A stretch of 64,000 bases of DNA from an uncultured Alistipes sp. (GTDB taxonomy: Bacteria; Bacteroidota; Bacteroidia; Bacteroidales; Rikenellaceae). The notes below the pieces were generated by a model. It searched no databases. It was not told where the DNA came from and saw only the letters and a program-made list of their open reading frames with translations. The stretch covers positions 124,001 through 188,000 of the forward strand of contig CANQDE010000005.1 of the NCBI GenBank assembly GCA_947591475.1, written 5' to 3'. This document shows positions 59,436-64,000 of the stretch, piece after piece. Within the stretch, counting starts at the first letter, position 1, and each line of letters begins with the position of its first letter. A program made the position numbers and the translations under genes.

Positions 59436-60533
59436 ATGGCAAAATTTTTCTCGGAACAGGAAATCCGCGGGCTGTTGGTATTCATCCCGCTGGCAGCGAT
59501 CGGCATCGCCGCGTTGATGCTGGCCCGACCGAAAAACGATCCGGAAGAGGCGCTGCGCATCGAACGACAGATCGACACCTGCGCATTCGAGCGAACGCCG
59601 TATCGACAGACTGCCGACCCGTCGGAACGCACACTGCACCTCCGCAAATTCGACCCCAACACGGTGAGCTATGAGGAGCTGCTCGCCATGGGATTCACCA
59701 AGAAAGAGGCACTCAGTCTGTACAAATATCGGTTGGGAGGCAAAATTTTCCAGCTGCCCGAAGAGGTCGACGCATGCTACGGCATTGACCATGCGTTTTA
59801 CCTGCGGCTGAAGCCTTATATCAACATCGCGCCCCGCTATCAGCTCGCACCCAAACAATACCGACGCGAACGCATCGTCCGGAAGACGATCGACCCGATC
59901 CCTTTCCGTGTCGATACGGTGAGCGCCCGCTATCTGCAAGCGATCGGGGCCCTGTCGAAAGGCCAGGCCAAAGTATTCATCAACTACCGCGCAACGCACC
60001 CGATCCGCGACATGGAGGACGTCCGGCAATGCTATGTGATAAGCGATTCGGTAGCGGACGCCTTGGAACCCTACCTGCTTTTTCCGGAAACGGCGACCGA
60101 TTCCGCCGACGGCCGGATCAATCTGAATCGGGCCGATTCGGCAGAATTGCGCAAGGTGATCGGCATCGGCGAAAAAACGGTCGGAAGGATTCTGGCCTAC
60201 CGCGAACGGCTCGGCGGATTCGTCCGTGCGGAGCAATTAGCCGAGATTCCGGGCGTAACGGAGAGCAATTACGAGAAAATCGTGCAACAAATTTACTGCG
60301 ACAGTTGTGAAATTCAAAAAATTGATATTAACTTTGCAGACCCGAAGACATTCGCCCGTCATCCGTACATCCGGAAAGAGGCGCTTCGGAAATTATCGCA
60401 CAAACGACAGTTGGAAGGAGGTTGGAGTACCGCTGAGGAGTTGATAGAAGATCGCATATTCACCCGAGAGGAGGCCGAGAAGTTGGCACCGTACTTGGTA
60501 TTCAATCGCAAAAGCGGGACCATCGACGAATAG
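59436..60533 (+). CDS. Helix-hairpin-helix protein (ComEA-like repeats), membrane-anchored
   Basis: 365 residues. One N-terminal membrane helix (LLVFIPLAAIGIAALML, about 13-29). Then several helix-hairpin-helix units: FDPNTVSYEELLAMGF, ARYLQAIGALSKGQAKVFINYR, INLNRADSAELRKVIGIGEKTVGRILAYRERLGGF and the C-terminal DPKTFARHPYIRKEALRKL. Such repeats bind DNA non-specifically in ComEA-type uptake proteins. The full architecture is common in Bacteroidota but its function is unproven. 222 bases of non-coding DNA precede it, with TATCTTCG (59311-59318) as a possible weak -7 box. Confidence 0.82.
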   Translation: MAKFFSEQEIRGLLVFIPLAAIGIAALMLARPKNDPEEALRIERQIDTCAFERTPYRQTADPSERTLHLRKFDPNTVSYEELLAMGFTKKEALSLYKYRLGGKIFQLPEEVDACYGIDHAFYLRLKPYINIAPRYQLAPKQYRRERIVRKTIDPIPFRVDTVSARYLQAIGALSKGQAKVFINYRATHPIRDMEDVRQCYVISDSVADALEPYLLFPETATDSADGRINLNRADSAELRKVIGIGEKTVGRILAYRERLGGFVRAEQLAEIPGVTESNYEKIVQQIYCDSCEIQKIDINFADPKTFARHPYIRKEALRKLSHKRQLEGGWSTAEELIEDRIFTREEAEKLAPYLVFNRKSGTIDE

Positions 60534-60639
60534 GAAGAGACTATACGACCGGTTGGCGGGGGCAAGTAGATCATTCCCTGCATACGAAAGAGACCGATAA
60601 AAGATGAGAAATTAATAAAAAACAAAAAAACGAATAACC

Positions 60640-60831
60640 ATGATTATCATGCCGGTAAAAGAGGGCGAAAACATCGAACGCGCTCTCAAAAAATTCAAAC
60701 GTAAATACGAACGCACGGGTGTGCTGAAAGAGCTCCGTCGTCGTCAATACTTCACGAAACCTTCGGTTGCCAAACGCGAAGCGATGATGCACGCCATCTA
60801 TGTGGAGCACATGTATCGCGACGAGGAGTAA
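60640..60831 (+). CDS. rpsU: 30S ribosomal protein S21
   Basis: 63 residues, MIIMPVKEGENIERALKKFKR, basic, with the S21 pattern YERTGVLKELRRRQYFTKPS. Component of the 30S platform near the 3' end of 16S rRNA, which bears on Shine-Dalgarno use. Monocistronic, followed by a strong terminator. No clear -7 box seen upstream. Confidence 0.97.
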   Translation: MIIMPVKEGENIERALKKFKRKYERTGVLKELRRRQYFTKPSVAKREAMMHAIYVEHMYRDEE

Positions 60832-60843
60832 TCCGGTTGCATA

Positions 60844-60889
60844 CGCAAAAGGGAAGCGGGTCGAACATTCGACCCGCTTCCCTTTTGCG
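60844..60889. terminator. Bidirectional terminator between rpsU and glnN
   Basis: Near-perfect palindrome: CGCAAAAGGGAAGCGGGTCGAA, loop CA, then the complementary arm ending TTTTGCG. A- and T-runs flank the GC stem, so it works both ways. Confidence 0.9.
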
Positions 60890-60906
60890 CACGGTCCGCG
60901 CCGCCC

Positions 60907-63084
60907 CTACCGGATGAACAATAGTTCGCGGTACTTCGGCAACGGCCAAATCTGGTCATCGACGATCTCCTCCAATTTGTCGACATGGTAACGGATTTCG
61001 TCGAGGAACACGGCCACCGTATCGTGATAGGCGATGGCCTTTCCCCGCTGGTCGTCGATCCGATTGGCCTGCTTGCGGGCTTCGATCATATCGTCCGTCA
61101 TCTTCTGAATAGCGGCCGTATGGTTTTGTATCTTCTTAATCAACAGAATATCGGCCGAAGCATTCAATCCCTGCAGCTGCGACATCTTGTACACCTTGTC
61201 TAACAACATCGCCTCGTACTTCGATGCAATCGGTACGATGTGGTTCATCGTCAGGTCGCCCAAAACGCGGCTTTCGATCTGAATCTTCTTGGCATAGGTC
61301 TCCCACTTCACCTCGGCGCGGGCTTCGAGCTCGACCTTCGAGAAGACGCCCAAGTCGGCGAACATCTTCACGGTCGCCTTATCCAAGTAGTGGTCGATCA
61401 TCAACGGCGTGGAGGTCTCGCAATCGAGGCCGCGGCGTGCAGCTTCCGCCTTCCATTCGTCCGAATAGCCATTGCCGTCGAACCGGATCGCCTTGCAAGC
61501 CTTGATTTTCTGTTTCAGCACCTCGTAAATCGCTTTCTCCTTCTTGGCTCCGGCCTCGATTTTGGCATCCACAGCCACCTTGAAATCGCGCAACTCGGCA
61601 GCAACGACCGAATTGAGCACGATCATCGCTTCGGCGCAGTTGTCCGACGAACCGACGGCGCGGAACTCGAAGCGGTTGCCCGTAAAGGCGAACGGCGAAG
61701 TGCGGTTGCGGTCGGTATTGTCGAGCAGGAGGGTCGGGATGTGCGAAATACCGCTCATCTTGAAGACATTCTTGGCATCGAACCGGATGGCATCATCGCC
61801 CCGGCTGGCCTCCAACTTGTCCAATACGGCCGAAACCTGCGAACCGAGGAACGTGGAGATGATGGCGGGAGGCGCCTCGTTGGCTCCCAGACGGTGGGCG
61901 TTCGTCGCACTCATGATGGAGGCTTTCAACAACCCGTTGTTTTTGTAGACCGCCGAGATGACGTTCACCAAGAAGGTGATGAACTGCAAATTCTCCGATG
62001 CCGTCTTGCCCGGGCCCAGCAGATTGACACCCGTGTCGGTGCCCAACGACCAGTTGTTGTGCTTACCCGAACCGTTGATTCCTTTGAAGGGCTTTTCGTG
62101 CAGCAGCACGCGGAAGTGATGACGGCGGGCGATTTTGTCCATGATGGTCATCAGCAACTGGTTGTGGTCGTTGGCCAAATTCACCTCCTCGTAGACGGGT
62201 GCCAGCTCGAACTGGTTCGGAGCCACCTCGTTATGACGGGTTTTTACAGGGATGCCCAACTTCAGGCTTTCGTATTCGAGGTCTTTCATGAAGGCCATCA
62301 CCCGGGCGGGAATCGCCCCGAAATAGTGATCCTCCAACTGTTGATTCTTCGCCGATTCGTGGCCCATCAGCGTGCGGCCGGTCAAGACTAAATCGGGACG
62401 AATGGCCCACAAGCTCTCATCGACCAAAAAATACTCCTGCTCCCAACCGAGGTAGGAGAAAACCCGCTGCACGTTCTTGTCGAAGTAGTGGCAAACCTCC
62501 GTAGCGACTTCGTCGACCGCCGTTACGGCACGCAGCAAAGGTACCTTGTAATCGAGCGCCTCGCCCGTATAGGCGATGAATACGGTCGGAATACAGAGGG
62601 TCGTATCGACGATGAACGCCGGCGACGTGGGGTCCCACGCCGAATAGCCGCGCGCTTCGAACGTATTGCGGATGCCGCCGTTCGGGAACGACGAAGCGTC
62701 AGGCTCCTGCTGCACAAGCAATTTTCCGGAAAATTCCTCCAACACGCCGCCCTCTCCGTCGGGCTCGGCGAACGCATCGTGTTTTTCGGCCGTGCCGCCC
62801 GTCAGCGGCTGGAACCAGTGCGTGTAGTGATCGGCGCCATGCTCCAATGCCCACTGGCGCATACCGGCAGCCACGCTGTCGGCCACTTCGCGCGACAACG
62901 GCGTACGTTTCTCCATCGTCTCCGACAGGAGGGCGTAGGTGCGTTTGTCGAGGTATTTGCGCATGGCGGCATGATTGAATACCTTCTCGCCGAAATAGTC
63001 CGAAGGACGTCCTTCGGGGGCGTTCGGTTCGACCGCAGCGTGATTGATCGCCGCATCGACCATCTTGAACCGTAATAATGACAT
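60907..63084 (-). CDS. glnN: Glutamine synthetase type III
   Basis: 725 residues, the length of GSIII (against about 450 for type I). N-terminal GSIII domain (FGEKVFNHAAMRKYLDKRTYALL). Catalytic motifs NEVAPNQFELAPVYEE, KPFKGINGSGKHNNWSLGTDTG, and the C-terminal GSIII region. It forms dodecamers and makes glutamine from glutamate, ammonia and ATP; main ammonia-assimilation enzyme in many Bacteroidota. The leader is about 90 nt with a 14-codon upstream reading frame and an inverted repeat. Confidence 0.96.
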   Translation of the reverse strand: MSLLRFKMVDAAINHAAVEPNAPEGRPSDYFGEKVFNHAAMRKYLDKRTYALLSETMEKRTPLSREVADSVAAGMRQWALEHGADHYTHWFQPLTGGTAEKHDAFAEPDGEGGVLEEFSGKLLVQQEPDASSFPNGGIRNTFEARGYSAWDPTSPAFIVDTTLCIPTVFIAYTGEALDYKVPLLRAVTAVDEVATEVCHYFDKNVQRVFSYLGWEQEYFLVDESLWAIRPDLVLTGRTLMGHESAKNQQLEDHYFGAIPARVMAFMKDLEYESLKLGIPVKTRHNEVAPNQFELAPVYEEVNLANDHNQLLMTIMDKIARRHHFRVLLHEKPFKGINGSGKHNNWSLGTDTGVNLLGPGKTASENLQFITFLVNVISAVYKNNGLLKASIMSATNAHRLGANEAPPAIISTFLGSQVSAVLDKLEASRGDDAIRFDAKNVFKMSGISHIPTLLLDNTDRNRTSPFAFTGNRFEFRAVGSSDNCAEAMIVLNSVVAAELRDFKVAVDAKIEAGAKKEKAIYEVLKQKIKACKAIRFDGNGYSDEWKAEAARRGLDCETSTPLMIDHYLDKATVKMFADLGVFSKVELEARAEVKWETYAKKIQIESRVLGDLTMNHIVPIASKYEAMLLDKVYKMSQLQGLNASADILLIKKIQNHTAAIQKMTDDMIEARKQANRIDDQRGKAIAYHDTVAVFLDEIRYHVDKLEEIVDDQIWPLPKYRELLFIR

Positions 63085-63087
63085 AAG

Positions 63088-63132
63088 CTATCTCTGTTTG
63101 AAAAATCGTTCGGGCCGTCGGGTGCCTTTCAT
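63088..63132 (-). other. Candidate upstream ORF and leader structure of glnN
   Basis: Minus-strand ATG at 63132 opens 14 codons (MKGTRRPERFFKQR) ending with TAG 3 bases before the glnN ATG. AAGGAGG abuts this ATG with no spacing. GGGTGCC/GGCACCC (63120-63126 and 63156-63162) can pair across the uORF start. Could be chance. Confidence 0.35.
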
Positions 63133-63179
63133 CCTCCTTGAAAAATCGGGTCATCGGCACCCTTTTTCGTATCCATCTG

Positions 63180-63187
63180 CAAAGGTA
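63180..63187 (-). promoter_or_regulatory. -7 element for glnN
   Basis: TACCTTTG on the minus strand, about 95 bases before the glnN ATG. No -33 TTTG at standard spacing. The rest of the gap to 63584 (about 400 bases) is A/T-rich, with many short AAAATCG/CGATTTT words, and holds no gene I can support. Confidence 0.55.
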
Positions 63188-63584
63188 TGTTTTTTCTCGT
63201 AACGTTATTCGCACAAAACACGATTTTTCTGAAAACAGGCGATTTTTTCAACGATTTTCCGAAAATTCGATGCGAAATTTCGAATTTTGCCCTAATTTTT
63301 CGACTGTTATTTTATTAACAGGCTATTTTTACAGCATTTTCTCTAAAAATCGCAATTTTTGTATTTTTCGAAAATCAAAGGCTGTTTTAGCCAAATTTTC
63401 AACTATTCTTCCGATTTCCGCATGAACCGATTGCAGCATTTGGAAACGCCGTCCGACCGACAACCGAACCGACATCGGAACAGCGAAAAAATTCCCGTCG
63501 TTTTCCTATGCCGATTCGTTAATTATTTATAACTTTACGTGCTAATTGAAAGATTCATACATACTAATCTCTTATAAAACAGTT

Positions 63585-64000
63585 ATGGCAAACACCAACC
63601 GCGAAAAGCTGTTCAACGAGTTTCCTCCCGTCCCGACCGAGGCGTGGGAAACCGTCATAACGGCCGATCTGAAGGGTGCCGATTACGAGCGCAAATTGGT
63701 TTGGCGGACCGGCGAAGGATTCAACGTCCGCCCCTACTACCGCGCCGAAAACCTCGACGGCATCCGATTCTTGGGCTCGCAGGCAGGCGAGTTCCCTTAT
63801 GTCAGAGGTACGCGCACGAACAACGCATGGCGCATCCACCAAACGGTGGAGGTCGACGACCCCGCCAAAGCCAATGCCGAAGCTCTCGACATCCTCAACA
63901 AAGGGGTCGATTCGTTGGGCTTCTGCATCCGTAAGGAGAGGCTCACGGCCGAAGAACTCGATACGCTGCTGAAGGGCATCAGCCTTCCGGCCATCGACCT
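63585..64000 (+). CDS. mutA: Methylmalonyl-CoA mutase small (beta) subunit, 5' part
   Basis: The first 138 codons, open to the right edge. The N-terminus (NREKLFNEFPPVPTEAWETVITADLKGADYERKLVWRTGEGFNVRPYYRAE) is the conserved start of bacterial methylmalonyl-CoA mutase small subunits. With the large subunit MutB, which should follow outside the window, it converts succinyl-CoA and methylmalonyl-CoA with B12, supporting propionate formation in gut Bacteroidota. TAACTTTA (63530-63537) is a weak -7 candidate. Confidence 0.93.
   Translation, partial: MANTNREKLFNEFPPVPTEAWETVITADLKGADYERKLVWRTGEGFNVRPYYRAENLDGIRFLGSQAGEFPYVRGTRTNNAWRIHQTVEVDDPAKANAEALDILNKGVDSLGFCIRKERLTAEELDTLLKGISLPAID

Noticed and set aside
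63085..63584. Small protein gene or origin-like element in the A/T-rich gap before mutA
   Set aside because: Open frames here lack a start context and read as Phe/Asn/Lys low complexity. No DnaA-box cluster was seen; the short AAAATCG words are not ordered.

Overview
The window looks like chromosomal core DNA of a GC-rich member of the Bacteroidales. The evidence is Bacteroidota-type promoters (TTTG, about 19 nt, TAnnTTTG) in front of many genes, few strong Shine-Dalgarno sites, and a gene set typical of the phylum: fimbrillin-type lipoprotein, DUF3822, DUF4831, type III glutamine synthetase, Na+-NQR, methylmalonyl-CoA mutase and a eukaryote-like IleRS. Overall composition and gene content suggest Alistipes or a near relative (Rikenellaceae); that genus call is inference. 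There is no rRNA operon, CRISPR array, prophage, IS transposase or recognisable defence system. One tRNA (Asp) is present.

Layout. 1-4.1 kb: end of an unknown gene, DUF3822 protein, rsmD, tRNA-Asp, and two lipoproteins (one fimbrillin-like with a FISUMP domain). 4.1-9.5 kb (minus): lipid kinase, pepD dipeptidase, then an MFS-OMP-phoH unit. 9.7-16.8 kb: CPA2 antiporter, secreted protein, der-trmN6, DUF4831 protein, AlkD-like protein, and thioredoxin. 17-23.4 kb (minus): a sugar-nucleotide epimerase relative with an altered active site, then lytM-like/dxr/rseP/lipoprotein/radA. 23.8-24.9 kb: a low-GC HxlR regulator/flavoprotein pair. 25-31.2 kb (minus): complete nqrABCDEF, where NqrC carries an N-terminal rubredoxin-like zinc ribbon. 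31.8-34.1 kb: tatD-tcdA-2-hydroxyacid dehydrogenase, each coupled by ATGA overlaps. 34.2-38.6 kb (minus): gpmI and alaS. 38.7-41.3 kb: two M23 peptidases and a HAD phosphatase. 41.6-49 kb: small DUF4369-like protein, AsmA protein (minus), second AlkD-like protein, polyprenyl-phosphate mannosyltransferase type GT2, MsbA-like ABC exporter, and acetyltransferase. 49.2-55.2 kb: ileS, a DksA-like protein, and an Omp85-like outer-membrane protein. 55.4-59.2 kb (minus): a tlpA-like/blaI/blaR1 signalling operon whose BlaR1-like sensor contains tandemly duplicated TonB-plug-like modules. 59.4-64 kb: helix-hairpin-helix protein, rpsU, glnN (minus), and the 5' part of mutA.

The most unusual structure is non-coding. 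Three families of dispersed intergenic repeats occur: R1, four copies; R2, two copies; R3, two rearranged copies. They fill most longer intergenic gaps. The best single-gene oddities are the rubredoxin-NqrC fusion, the decarboxylase-like protein with Tyr to Phe and Glu to Asp changes in its catalytic set, the GXHH signature of IleRS, and the duplicated plug modules in the BlaR1-like protein.
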